From Xanthomonas cassavae CFBP 4642 (GTDB lineage Bacteria; Pseudomonadota; Gammaproteobacteria; Xanthomonadales; Xanthomonadaceae), in the NCBI RefSeq assembly GCF_000454545.1, contig NZ_CM002139.1, positions 763,471-827,470 on the forward strand: a stretch of DNA of 64,000 nt, written 5' to 3'. The notes under the pieces are model-generated. The model searched no databases, was not told where the DNA came from, and saw nothing but the letters and a program-made list of their open reading frames with translations. Positions 10,208 through 19,822 of the stretch are shown in pieces. The position numbers were made by a program, and so were the translations under genes. Numbering within the stretch: the stretch's first letter is position 1; each line of letters begins with the position of its first letter.

Positions 10208-11836
10208 CTAGTCGGCGCTGATCACGCGATTCTTGCCGGCCGCCTTGGCGTCGTACATGGCGCGGTCGGCGCGGCGGACCAGTTCGTCCTGGGTCTCGTC
10301 GGTATGCCGCAGCGCTACGCCGGCGCTGAAGCTGATGAAGATCCGTACGTCCTCGTGCAGCAGCGAGCGCTGCGCCAGGGCGCGCTGCACGCGGATGACC
10401 GCAGCGCTGGCCTCGAAAATGGTCGAGTCCGGCAGCAACAGCACGAATTCCTCGCCGCCGAAGCGGGCGATGGCGTCGGTGGTGCGCAGCACCGCCTTGG
10501 CCACGTCCACGGTGTGGCGCAGCGCGGCGTCGCCACCGGCATGGCCGTGGGTCTCGTTGAGGCGGCGGAAGTCGTCCAGATCCAGCATCGCCACGCACAA
10601 CGGTTGCCCGCTGCGCTGGGTGCGCACCGATTCGCGCTGGAACAGTTCTTCGAAGCCGCGCCGGTTGAGCGCGCCGGTCAGCTGGTCTTCGCGGACCAGC
10701 CCGGCCACCGTATTGAGCTCCTGCTCCAGCGAGGCGATGCGCTGCTCGGCGTCTTCGACCTGGCGGCGGGCCGACAGCAGCTCGTCGCGCGCGGCCAATG
10801 CCTGCGCCTGCACCCCGGCGGTGTCCTGCAGCACGTCCTGCAACAGCCGATTGAGGTCGGGAATGCTGCGAGCGTCGCCGATCGCCTGCGAATAGCCGGC
10901 AACGCGGTCGTGGTACTCGCCCGTGCTGGTCGCCATGCCGTCGAGCCGGTCGACGAAGGACACCATCATCTCGCGCATGGCGGTCTTGGAATCGGCGATG
11001 CCCTGCTTGAGCAGGCCCTGCTTGTAGATCACCTCGCGCAGGGTCCCGCGGGCCTGCTCGATCGCGTCTCCGTCCAGCGGGCCGGCCAGCAACTGCCGCA
11101 CCACCGAGATCTGGCCCTGCAACCAGCTACGATCGTCCAGGAGTTCGCCGACGTTCTCCAACAATAGGTCGAACAAGCCGAGTAGCAGGTTCTGCTGCTC
11201 GCTGGCATCTTCGGCACGCAGGCCGATCTGATGACTCAGTTCGCGCAGGCGCTGCTCCAGCGTGATCAGCTCATGCCCCGGGCGCCAGTGGCGCAGTGCC
11301 GATGCCAGGGTCTGGGCTTCTTCGGCCAGCTCGGGGCTGCGTTGCAGCAAGGTGGCCAGGGCATTGCCCAGCGCATGGCGCAGCAGGTCGCGCAGTTGTT
11401 CGGCTTCGGTGCGGCCTTCTGCCAGCGAATCGCCGATATCGATGGTGCGGATGTACTTGTCGATCAGCTGGCGCAGCGTGCGGCCATACCCCAGCCAGTC
11501 GCCGGCGGCATGAGCCGTACTCAGGCGTACGCCCATGTCGCCGAGTTCGCCATGCAGGCTGGCAATGCCTTCGGCGAACGCCAGCAGCAGCGCCTCCGGA
11601 TGCGCGGCGTGCGAGAACAGGCGGATCAGCATGGCCGTGGCAATGGCCGGGTCGTGCGCGCCGGACTTGGCCTTGGCCGGCACCAGCTGGTGGGCCGCCA
11701 TGGCCTGTGCGCCGTGCGCGGAACTGCGCAGCGTTGGCAGGGCAGCGGCCGGGCGTGCGCCGTCCGCGCCACCCCAGGGCAGCAGGCGGCGCAGCCCGCC
11801 ACGCGGGCGGCTTGGACGTTCAGGCTGGTCTGCCAT
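10208..11836 (-). CDS. Diguanylate cyclase (GGDEF) with helical N-terminus
   Basis: A 542-residue cytoplasmic protein. The last ~165 residues form a GGDEF domain with an intact active-site signature (RFGGEEF), so it should make cyclic di-GMP from two GTP. An RxxD inhibitory site (RTTD) lies five residues before the signature, implying product feedback. The first ~370 residues are predicted mostly helical, with coiled-coil near the GGDEF junction and no membrane segment or recognised sensor domain, so the signal is unknown. I started at the ATG at 11836 (MADQPERPSR) because residues upstream look like noise. It is monocistronic and points away from the glg operon. Confidence 0.88.
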   Translation of the reverse strand: MADQPERPSRPRGGLRRLLPWGGADGARPAAALPTLRSSAHGAQAMAAHQLVPAKAKSGAHDPAIATAMLIRLFSHAAHPEALLLAFAEGIASLHGELGDMGVRLSTAHAAGDWLGYGRTLRQLIDKYIRTIDIGDSLAEGRTEAEQLRDLLRHALGNALATLLQRSPELAEEAQTLASALRHWRPGHELITLEQRLRELSHQIGLRAEDASEQQNLLLGLFDLLLENVGELLDDRSWLQGQISVVRQLLAGPLDGDAIEQARGTLREVIYKQGLLKQGIADSKTAMREMMVSFVDRLDGMATSTGEYHDRVAGYSQAIGDARSIPDLNRLLQDVLQDTAGVQAQALAARDELLSARRQVEDAEQRIASLEQELNTVAGLVREDQLTGALNRRGFEELFQRESVRTQRSGQPLCVAMLDLDDFRRLNETHGHAGGDAALRHTVDVAKAVLRTTDAIARFGGEEFVLLLPDSTIFEASAAVIRVQRALAQRSLLHEDVRIFISFSAGVALRHTDETQDELVRRADRAMYDAKAAGKNRVISAD

Positions 11837-12319
11837 GCCAGATCTCGAAAAGGTCGACGTGCTAACGCTCGTTATCGGCGCAGACGCAGGCCGCTTGAGC
11901 AGGCTCGACCGGAGCGCGCCGGCACAGCATGCCTCCATTGCGAAGCGGCGATGCGAAGAAGGGCGAGACCGCAGGTATGAACAAGTTACGCAGATGACGA
12001 GGAGCGCGGCTGAGCTCTCCCGCATTCGGTGCATCGCAATGCCCGTGCACCAATGCGGGGATGTCATTGCACTGCAACGTGCCGCTTATGCCGGTCGGCA
12101 TGCGCAACTGTGCGCGATGGAATGTGGCTGTCGCGGAAAAGTCAGCACGTGTTCACGCATATTTTATTTGGTCGGGGTGTAGATTCATCGACAAGGACGA
12201 CGTGGAGTACGCGCGTTGCCCCCGCTCCTCATTCGTTGCATGTCGTCTGGCCCGATCGGCAGACGATGGTTGTCGCTTCGCCGTTTTCCGTCTCCACCCA
12301 CTTTACGACGGACGTTTAG
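11837..12319. other. Divergent promoter region upstream of the glg operon
   Basis: About 480 bases lie between the GGDEF gene and glgA, transcribed away from each other. This interval must carry the main promoter of the long glycogen/trehalose operon. I saw no clear -10/-35 pair or operator, and no supported small gene. Confidence 0.45.
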
Positions 12320-13903
12320 ATGGTTGCCATGATGCCGCTCCACGCTACCAGCGCACGCCTTGAGCGTAGCGCGTTGATCCCCACGCTGAAGAAAAGTGGG
12401 CGGCCGCGCGATGCGCGCGGGCGTTTCATCCGGCATCACGAGCGTCTGCCGGTGTCGCTGGCCGACACGCGCGGCGCGTTGTTCGTGGTGTCGGAGATGG
12501 CCGACTTCATTAAGGCCGGTGGTCTGGGCGATGTGGCGGCCGCGCTGCCGCGCGCGCTGCGTCACCGCTACGACGTGCGTGTGTTGATCCCCGGGTATCG
12601 CGCGGTGCTCGAGCGCGCCGGCAAGGTGGAGATCGTGGGCCGTGTGCTGGCGCATGCAGCGCTGCCGGCCTGCGACATCGGCCGTATCGTGCAAGCGGAT
12701 GGCTTGCCGATCTACATCCTGTTGTCCAAGGAACTGTTCGAACGCGATGGCTCGCCGTATGTGAGCACCAGCGGTTCGGAGTTCGAAGACAATGCGATCC
12801 GCTTCGCCACCCTGTCGCATGCCGCCGCGCAGATTGCCGCCGGCCACGCCGGGTTGGGCTGGAAGCCGCGCCTGCTGCATCTGAACGATTGGCCGTGCGC
12901 GCTGGGGGCCGGTTATGTGCGCTGGTCCGGTGGCACCACCCCGTGCCTGCTCACCATCCATAACCTGGCCTACCAGGGTCTGGTGCCGTATTCGATGGCT
13001 GCCGCGCTGGGCATTCCCGCCGAGCGCGTGGCCGAGCTGGAGTTCTACGGGCAGATGTCGTTCCTGCGCGGGGGCATCGTCAATGCCGACCACGTCAATA
13101 CCGTCAGCGTCAGCTATGCCAAGCAGATCACCGGCCCGGCGCAGGGCTGCGGGCTGGACCGGCTGCTGGCCGGTCGCGCTGCCAAGGGCGCCTTGACCGG
13201 TATCGTCAATGGCATCGATGCCAGCTGGGACCCGCGCACCGACGCGCATCTGGATTCGCATTTCAGCGTGAACCACTGGCAGGGCCGTCAGGCCAACGCC
13301 GGGCAGGTGCGCAAGGCGTTCGGCCTGCGCGAGAGCACCGGCCCGCTGTTTGCAGTGGTCTCGCGGCTGGTGCACCAGAAGGGCCTGGACCTGATCTGCG
13401 AGGTCGCTCCGCAGATCGTGGCGGCCGGTGGCCAGATTGCGGTGATCGGCGGCGGCGAGCCGGAGATCGAGCAGCAGGTGGCCGAGCTGACCCGGCGCTA
13501 TCCCGGCCAGGTCGGCGCCTTCATCGGCTTCGAGGAAGGCCTGGCACGGCGCATGTTCGCCGGTGCCGACTTCCTGCTGATGCCGTCGCGGTTCGAGCCC
13601 TGCGGGTTGAGCCAGATGTATGCCCAGCGCTTTGGCTGCCTGCCGATCGCCCACGCCACCGGCGGGCTGATCGACACCGTGGACGATGGCGTCACCGGCT
13701 TCCTGTTCCAGCACGCCAGCACCGAAGCGCTGCGCCGCTGCCTGGAACGTGCCTTCCGCACCTTCCGCCTGCCCAGCCTGCTGTCGGCGATGCGCCGGGC
13801 GGCGATGCTGCGCCCCAGCGGCTGGGATGTGGCCGGCAAGAAGTACCTCTCCCTTTATGAACACACCGCCGCCACTGCGCCCGTGCTTGCGACGGTGTCA
13901 TGA
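12320..13903 (+). CDS. glgA: Glycogen synthase (ADP-glucose-dependent)
   Basis: A 527-residue GT5 glycosyltransferase that extends alpha-1,4-glucan using ADP-glucose. The substrate-binding KxGGLGD motif is present as [13 protein letters not shown] (Lys about 65). The C-terminal half has the GT-B donor site including [16 protein letters not shown] with its catalytic-site Glu. An N-terminal extension of about 50 basic residues precedes the first beta strand (GALFVVSEM), longer than in E. coli GlgA (477), so the true start could be one of the later ATGs. It overlaps the next gene by four bases (ATGA). No glgC was found in the window, so ADP-glucose must come from elsewhere. Confidence 0.95.
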   Translation: MVAMMPLHATSARLERSALIPTLKKSGRPRDARGRFIRHHERLPVSLADTRGALFVVSEMADFIKAGGLGDVAAALPRALRHRYDVRVLIPGYRAVLERAGKVEIVGRVLAHAALPACDIGRIVQADGLPIYILLSKELFERDGSPYVSTSGSEFEDNAIRFATLSHAAAQIAAGHAGLGWKPRLLHLNDWPCALGAGYVRWSGGTTPCLLTIHNLAYQGLVPYSMAAALGIPAERVAELEFYGQMSFLRGGIVNADHVNTVSVSYAKQITGPAQGCGLDRLLAGRAAKGALTGIVNGIDASWDPRTDAHLDSHFSVNHWQGRQANAGQVRKAFGLRESTGPLFAVVSRLVHQKGLDLICEVAPQIVAAGGQIAVIGGGEPEIEQQVAELTRRYPGQVGAFIGFEEGLARRMFAGADFLLMPSRFEPCGLSQMYAQRFGCLPIAHATGGLIDTVDDGVTGFLFQHASTEALRRCLERAFRTFRLPSLLSAMRRAAMLRPSGWDVAGKKYLSLYEHTAATAPVLATVS

Positions 13904-16134
13904 GCGAACGGTTGGGCGGGCAGGGCCAGGAGACGGAGACTGACGCGGTGACCATGGAAGGCATGTCCGATGTCGCGCAGATCCTGCAGGCACTGGCCCA
14001 GGGCCTGCCCGCCAATGCATTCACGGTGCTGGGCCCGCATCCGCAGGCCGACGGGCGTCGCCGCGTGCGCGTACTGGCGCCAGGCGCCGAGGCGATGGGC
14101 TTGATCGATTCGCGCGGCAAGCTGCTGGCACGCATGCAGGCCACCGAGACCGACGGCCTGTTCGAAGGTGAGCTGGCCGGCGATGGCCCGTACCGGCTGC
14201 GCATCGTGTGGCCGGACGTGGTGCAGGAGATCGAAGACCCCTACGCATTCGGCCCGATCCTGGACGAATCGCTGCTGCTGCAGATCGCCGCCGGTGACGG
14301 GCAGGCGCTGCGCCGCGCGCTGGGCGCCCGGCACACGCACTGCGGCGAGGTGCCGGGTGTGCGCTTTGCGGTATGGGCACCGCATGCGCAGCGCGTGGCC
14401 GTGGTCGGCGACTTCAATGGCTGGGAGGCGCGGCGGCACCCGATGCGCCAACGCACCGGCGGTTTCTGGGAGCTGTTCCTGCCGCGGGTGGAAGCCGGCG
14501 CCCGCTACAAGTACGCCGTCACCGCCGCCGATGGCCACGTCTTGCTCAAGGCCGACCCGGTGGCGCGCCAGAGCGAGCTGCCGCCGGCCACCGCCTCGGT
14601 GGTGCCTGGGGACGCGGCATTTGCCTGGACCGACGCCGCGTGGATGGGCCGGCGCAGTGCGCAGACCTTGCCGGCGCCGATGTCCATCTATGAGGTGCAT
14701 GCCGCCTCGTGGCGTCGCGACGGGCATGACCAGCCGCTGGACTGGCCCAGCCTGGCCGGGCAGCTGATTCCGTATGTGCAGCAGCTCGGCTTCACCCATA
14801 TCGAGCTGCTGCCGATCACCGAGCACCCGTTTGGCGGCTCGTGGGGCTACCAGCCGCTGGGCCTGTATGCGCCCACCGCGCGGCATGGCAGCCCGGATGG
14901 CTTCGCCGCGTTCGTCGATGCCTGCCATCGCGCCGGCATCGGCGTGATCCTGGACTGGGTCAGCGCGCACTTTCCAGAGGACGCACATGGCCTGGCGCAG
15001 TTCGATGGCGCGGCGCTGTATGAGCATGCCGACCCGCGCGAAGGCATGCACCGCGACTGGAATACGCTGATCTACAACTACGGCCGCCCGGAAGTGACCG
15101 CATTCCTGTTGGGCAGCGCGCTGGAGTGGATCGACCATTACCACCTCGATGGCCTGCGCGTGGATGCGGTGGCCTCGATGCTGTATCGCGATTATGGCCG
15201 CGCCGAGGGCGAGTGGGTGCCCAATGCGCATGGCGGCCGCGAGAACCTGGAAGCGGTGGCCTTCCTGCGCCAGCTCAATCGCGAAATCGCCGTGCAGTTT
15301 CCTGGCGTGCTGACCATTGCCGAAGAATCCACCGCCTGGCCCGGCGTGACCGCACCGCTGGCCGATGGCGGGCTGGGCTTCACCCACAAGTGGAACATGG
15401 GCTGGATGCACGACACGCTGCGCTACATGCAGCGCGATCCGGTCGAGCGCGCGCAGCATCACAGCCAGCTCACCTTCGGCCTGGTGTATGCGTTCTCCGA
15501 ACGCTTCGTGCTGCCGCTGTCGCACGACGAAGTCGTGCATGGCACCGGGGGACTGCTTGGGCAGATGCCGGGCGACGACTGGCGCCGCTTTGCCAACCTG
15601 CGCGCCTACCTGGCGCTGATGTGGGCGCATCCGGGCGACAAACTGCTGTTCATGGGCGCCGAGTTCGGCCAGTGGGCCGACTGGAATCACGACCAGTCGC
15701 TGGACTGGCATCTGCTCGACGGCGCGCCGCACCGCGGCGTGCAGCGGCTGGTGGGCGATCTCAATGCCGCGCTGCGCCGCGTGCCGGCGTTGTACCGCGG
15801 CACCCACCGTGCCGAGGGGTTCGACTGGAGCGTGGCCGACGACGCCCGCAACAGCGTGCTGGCCTTCATTCGCCACGATCCCGACGGCGGCGGCGTGCCG
15901 CTGCTGGCGGTGAGCAACCTCACCCCGCAACCGCTGCACGACTACGGCGTGGGCGTGCCGCGTGCCGGCATCTGGCGCGAAATCCTCAATACCGATAGCG
16001 CCCATTACGGTGGCAGCAACCTAGGCAACAGCGGTCGTCTGGCGACCGAGCCGATGGGCATGCATGGGCATGCGCAACGGCTGCGCCTGATCTTGCCGCC
16101 GCTGGCCACGATCTACCTGCAAGCGGAGAAATAA
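13900..16134 (+). CDS. glgB: 1,4-alpha-glucan branching enzyme
   Basis: A 744-residue GH13 enzyme that cuts alpha-1,4 chains and rejoins them as alpha-1,6 branches. Two N-terminal beta-sandwich regions (CBM48-type, about 30-130 and 145-240) precede the TIM barrel. Barrel motifs are clear: [20 protein letters not shown], nucleophile Asp422 in [10 protein letters not shown], acid/base Glu475-476 in TIAEEST, and LSHDEVVHG. The size matches E. coli GlgB (728). It is translationally coupled to glgA; an alternative start at MSDVAQ lies 21 codons downstream. Confidence 0.95.
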   Translation: MSERLGGQGQETETDAVTMEGMSDVAQILQALAQGLPANAFTVLGPHPQADGRRRVRVLAPGAEAMGLIDSRGKLLARMQATETDGLFEGELAGDGPYRLRIVWPDVVQEIEDPYAFGPILDESLLLQIAAGDGQALRRALGARHTHCGEVPGVRFAVWAPHAQRVAVVGDFNGWEARRHPMRQRTGGFWELFLPRVEAGARYKYAVTAADGHVLLKADPVARQSELPPATASVVPGDAAFAWTDAAWMGRRSAQTLPAPMSIYEVHAASWRRDGHDQPLDWPSLAGQLIPYVQQLGFTHIELLPITEHPFGGSWGYQPLGLYAPTARHGSPDGFAAFVDACHRAGIGVILDWVSAHFPEDAHGLAQFDGAALYEHADPREGMHRDWNTLIYNYGRPEVTAFLLGSALEWIDHYHLDGLRVDAVASMLYRDYGRAEGEWVPNAHGGRENLEAVAFLRQLNREIAVQFPGVLTIAEESTAWPGVTAPLADGGLGFTHKWNMGWMHDTLRYMQRDPVERAQHHSQLTFGLVYAFSERFVLPLSHDEVVHGTGGLLGQMPGDDWRRFANLRAYLALMWAHPGDKLLFMGAEFGQWADWNHDQSLDWHLLDGAPHRGVQRLVGDLNAALRRVPALYRGTHRAEGFDWSVADDARNSVLAFIRHDPDGGGVPLLAVSNLTPQPLHDYGVGVPRAGIWREILNTDSAHYGGSNLGNSGRLATEPMGMHGHAQRLRLILPPLATIYLQAEK

Positions 16135-16136
16135 CA

Positions 16137-17894
16137 ATGAACGAGCGCGACGCGACCACCCCGGCCTGGGGCGCATGGCCAGCGGGTGAAGGACAGGTGC
16201 GCTTCGCGCTCTGGGCGCCGGACGCCAGCGGCGTGGACGTGGTGTTCGCCGATGGCACGCGCGCTGCGCTGCAGGTGGGGGCGGACGGCTTCTTCAGTGC
16301 GGTGCTGGCCTGTGCCGCCGGCGCGCGCTATCGCTACAGCATCGACGGTGGCGAGCCGGTACCGGACCCGGCTTCGCGCTGGCAGCCGGATGGCGTGCAT
16401 GGCGCCAGTGCCGTGCAGCCCACCCATGGCTATCGCTGGAGCCACCCGCAGTGGCAGGGCCGGCCCTGGGACGAGGCAGTGATCTACGAACTGCACGTGG
16501 GTGCCTGCGGTGGCTATGCCGGTGTGCAGGCGCAGCTGCCGCAGCTGGCGGCGATGGGCATCAGCGCGATCGAACTGATGCCGCTGAGTGCCTTCCCCGG
16601 TGCGCACAACTGGGGCTACGACGGCGTGCTGCCGTATGCGCCGGCGCAGGCCTATGGCACGCCGGACGAACTGAAGGCCTTGATCGACGCCGCGCACGGG
16701 CATGGCCTGATGGTGCTGCTGGACGTGGTCTACAACCACTTCGGCCCGGACGGCAATTATCTGCACAGCTACGCCGCGCCATTCTTCAACGCAGACAAGC
16801 CCACCCCGTGGGGCGCTGCGATCGACTTCCGCAAGCCGCAGGTGCAGCGCTACTTCCTCGACAACGCGCTGATGTGGCTGCACGAATACCGTTTCGACGG
16901 GCTGCGCCTGGACGCGGTGCACGCGATCACCCCGAACGCCTTCCTGGACACCTTGCGCGAGGCCATCGAGACCAGCCTGCCCCCCGGCCGCCACGTGCAC
17001 CTGGTGCTGGAAAACGAGGCCAACCAGGTCTCGCAGCTGCAACGCGGCTACACCGCGCAGTGGGACGACGACTTCCACAACGCCTTGCATGTGCTGCTGA
17101 CCGGTGAAGCGGAAGGCTATTACGCCGCGTTCGCCGACAAGCCGACCGACCACCTGGCGCGCGTGCTCGGCGAAGGCTTCGCCTACCAGGGCGAGCCGGA
17201 TCCGCGTGGGCATGTGCGTGGCGAACCAAGCGGGGCATTGCCGCCGTACAAGTTCGTGGTGTTCGCGCAGAACCACGACCAGATCGGCAACCGCGCACGC
17301 GGCGAACGGTTGAGCGTGCTGGTCTCGCCGCAGCGCTTGCGCGCGGCGCTGGCGCTGACCGCCCTGACGCCGATGATCCCGCTGTTCTTCATGGGCGAAC
17401 CGTGGGGCGCCACCCAGCCGTTCCTGTTCTTCACCGACTTCGGCCCGCCCCTGGACGAGGCGGTGCGCGAAGGTCGTCGCCGCGAGTTCGCGCACTTTGC
17501 CGCGTTCGCCGACCAGGCCCAGCGCGCCACCATCCCCGATCCGAACAGCCACGACACCTTCGCCGCGTCGCGTTCGCCGATCGCCGACGCTGCGCAGGGC
17601 GAGGGCGCGCAGTGGGCGGTCTGGTTCACCGCGCTGCTGGCGGTGCGGCGCCAGTGGGTGGTGCCGGGCCTGGCGCAGGCGCGTGCGCTGCGTGCCAGCG
17701 TGCTGGCCGATGGCGCGCTCACCGCCACCTGGCAGTTGCCGGGCGGGTTGTGGCATATCGCCTTCAATGTCGGCGCCGCCGCCGTGCCGCTGCCACCGCG
17801 ACGCGGGCAGGTGGCCCATGCCGAAAACATGGATGCCGCCGCGCAGCTGCTGCCGGTGGATGGTTTCATCGCCTGGCACGAGGCGCAGGTATGA
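16137..17894 (+). CDS. treZ: Malto-oligosyltrehalose trehalohydrolase
   Basis: A 585-residue GH13 enzyme that releases trehalose from maltooligosyl-trehalose, the product of TreY. It has an N-terminal CBM48-like domain (about 15-110), then the barrel with DVVYNHFGPDGNY, nucleophile Asp259 (DGLRLDAVHA), acid/base Glu292 (LVLENEANQ) and AQNHDQIGNRARG. The length fits the family (about 560-600). It begins two bases after the glgB stop and overlaps malQ by four bases (ATGA), so it is part of one message. Confidence 0.95.
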   Translation: MNERDATTPAWGAWPAGEGQVRFALWAPDASGVDVVFADGTRAALQVGADGFFSAVLACAAGARYRYSIDGGEPVPDPASRWQPDGVHGASAVQPTHGYRWSHPQWQGRPWDEAVIYELHVGACGGYAGVQAQLPQLAAMGISAIELMPLSAFPGAHNWGYDGVLPYAPAQAYGTPDELKALIDAAHGHGLMVLLDVVYNHFGPDGNYLHSYAAPFFNADKPTPWGAAIDFRKPQVQRYFLDNALMWLHEYRFDGLRLDAVHAITPNAFLDTLREAIETSLPPGRHVHLVLENEANQVSQLQRGYTAQWDDDFHNALHVLLTGEAEGYYAAFADKPTDHLARVLGEGFAYQGEPDPRGHVRGEPSGALPPYKFVVFAQNHDQIGNRARGERLSVLVSPQRLRAALALTALTPMIPLFFMGEPWGATQPFLFFTDFGPPLDEAVREGRRREFAHFAAFADQAQRATIPDPNSHDTFAASRSPIADAAQGEGAQWAVWFTALLAVRRQWVVPGLAQARALRASVLADGALTATWQLPGGLWHIAFNVGAAAVPLPPRRGQVAHAENMDAAAQLLPVDGFIAWHEAQV

Positions 17895-19822
17895 GCGCGC
17901 ACCCTCTGCACACCCTGGCCACCGCGGCCGGGGTGATGGTCGATTGGGTGGATGCCAGCGATCAACCGCGGCAGGTGTCCGAGCCGTCGCTGCAGGCAGT
18001 ACTCACCGCGCTCGAGTTGCCGGCCGCCACCGCTGCGCAGCGCGAAGACAGCCTGCGCCGCTGCCAGGCACAGGCTGCCGAACCGGCCGCCCTGGTCACG
18101 GTGCAGGTGGGCGCGCCGCTGGCGCTGCGTGTTGCCGCCAACGCCAGTGGCCGCTGGATCGATGGCAGCGGCGCCAGCGAGGCCGCGCACGCCAACGTGC
18201 AGGGGCAGCTAGTCGCGCCGCAGCGGTATGGGTACTGGACCCTGGAGATCGGCGGAATCACGCAGCAGGTGGCGGTCGCCCCGCAGCGGTGTTTCAGCGT
18301 GGCCGATGCCTGCGGCCAGGCCGCACCTCGGGCCTGGGGCATGGCGCTGCAGGTGTATTCGGCCTGCAGCCCCGACGATGGTGGCATCGGCGATGCTGCC
18401 GGCACTGTCGAATGGCTGCGGCACGCGGCAGTGGCCGGTGCCGATGCGCTGGCACTGAGCCCGGTGCACGCTTCACGCCCGGTCACCGGGGGCTACAGCC
18501 CGTATTCGCCCAGCGACCGGCGCTTCTTCGACCCACTGCATGCCGCACCGGTGCGCGTGCTCGGCGAGACCGCGCTGGAAGCACGCGATGCCGTGCCCGG
18601 CCTGCGCGAGCGCTACACCGCGTTGCACAGTCATGCCTTGATCGACTGGCCGGCCTCGGCGCAGGCCAAGTGGCGCTTGCTGCGCGAGCTCTACGCGCGG
18701 GTGTCGCCCGATCATCCGGATCTGTTGGCGTTCCGCGCGGCAGGTGGCGCGGAGCTGGACGGGTTTGCACGCTTCGCCGCACGCGATTTCGGCGACAACG
18801 ATCCGCAGCTGCATGTGTTCACGCAGTGGCTGGCCGCGCGCAGTTGGGCCGACGCACAGCGCGAAGCGCGCGCGCGCGGCATGAACATCGGCCTGATCGC
18901 CGACCTGGCAGTGGGCTTCGATCCCAATGGCGCCGAAGCTGCTGCGGCCGGCGACACTGTGTTGCGTGGACTGGTGCTGGGCGCGCCGCCAGATGCCTTC
19001 AATGCCGACGGCCAGCACTGGGGCATCGGTGCGTATTCGCCGACCGCCCTGCGCCGCAGCGGCTTCGCACCGTATATCGCGCTGCTGCGCGCGGTGCTGC
19101 GCGAGCGCGGCGGCATCCGCATCGATCACATCCTGGGCCTGCTGCGGCTGTGGGTGGTGCCCGATGGCGCCGGCTCCAATGAAGGCGCGTATCTGTCCTA
19201 TCCGCTGCACGACCTGCTCAACCTGCTGGCGCTGGAATCGTGGCGGCACCGCGCAATCGTGATCGGCGAGGACCTGGGCGTGGTGCCTCCGGGCATCCGC
19301 GAAGAACTGTCCCAGCGCGGGGTGATGGGCATCGATGTCCTGATGTTCACCCGCGACAAGCACGGTGCATTCATCGCTCCGGCGCTGTGGCGGCCGGATG
19401 CGGTGGCCACCACCACCACCCACGATCTGCCCACGCTCACCGGTTGGCGCAAGGGCCGCGATATCGACTGGCGACGCACGTTGGAACTGATCCAGCCCGC
19501 CCAGGCGGCCGATGACGCCAAGGCGCGCACGCACGATCTGGCCCGCCTGGATGCCGCGGTGGAACGCGCCGGCCTGCAGGGCGAGGACCCGTTGCTGGGC
19601 GCGCTGCGGTTCACCGCCAGCGGCGTGTCGCCGCTGATGCTGCTGCCGGTGGAAGATGCGCTGGCGCTGGAAGAACAACCCAATCTCCCGGGCACCGTCG
19701 AGGTCCATCCCAATTGGCGCCGACGCCTGCCCGATCCCTTGCCGCATGCGCGCCTGACCACGGCGCTGCACGGCGTTGCCGAGGCGCGTCGCGTCGCGGC
19801 TGTTTCGGACTCCCAGTCATGA
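17891..19822 (+). CDS. malQ: 4-alpha-glucanotransferase (amylomaltase)
   Basis: A 643-residue GH77 disproportionating enzyme that moves maltosyl units between maltodextrins. The open frame extends upstream, but the ATG at 17891 overlaps the treZ stop and starts a typical N-terminus (MSAHPLHTLATAAGV). Catalytic residues are visible: Asp412 in GGIRIDHILGL, Glu460 in VIGEDLGVVPP, and the TTHDLPT motif. It sits between the two trehalose genes, consistent with supplying linear maltodextrins of the right length for TreY. It overlaps treY by four bases. Confidence 0.95.
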   Translation: MSAHPLHTLATAAGVMVDWVDASDQPRQVSEPSLQAVLTALELPAATAAQREDSLRRCQAQAAEPAALVTVQVGAPLALRVAANASGRWIDGSGASEAAHANVQGQLVAPQRYGYWTLEIGGITQQVAVAPQRCFSVADACGQAAPRAWGMALQVYSACSPDDGGIGDAAGTVEWLRHAAVAGADALALSPVHASRPVTGGYSPYSPSDRRFFDPLHAAPVRVLGETALEARDAVPGLRERYTALHSHALIDWPASAQAKWRLLRELYARVSPDHPDLLAFRAAGGAELDGFARFAARDFGDNDPQLHVFTQWLAARSWADAQREARARGMNIGLIADLAVGFDPNGAEAAAAGDTVLRGLVLGAPPDAFNADGQHWGIGAYSPTALRRSGFAPYIALLRAVLRERGGIRIDHILGLLRLWVVPDGAGSNEGAYLSYPLHDLLNLLALESWRHRAIVIGEDLGVVPPGIREELSQRGVMGIDVLMFTRDKHGAFIAPALWRPDAVATTTTHDLPTLTGWRKGRDIDWRRTLELIQPAQAADDAKARTHDLARLDAAVERAGLQGEDPLLGALRFTASGVSPLMLLPVEDALALEEQPNLPGTVEVHPNWRRRLPDPLPHARLTTALHGVAEARRVAAVSDSQS

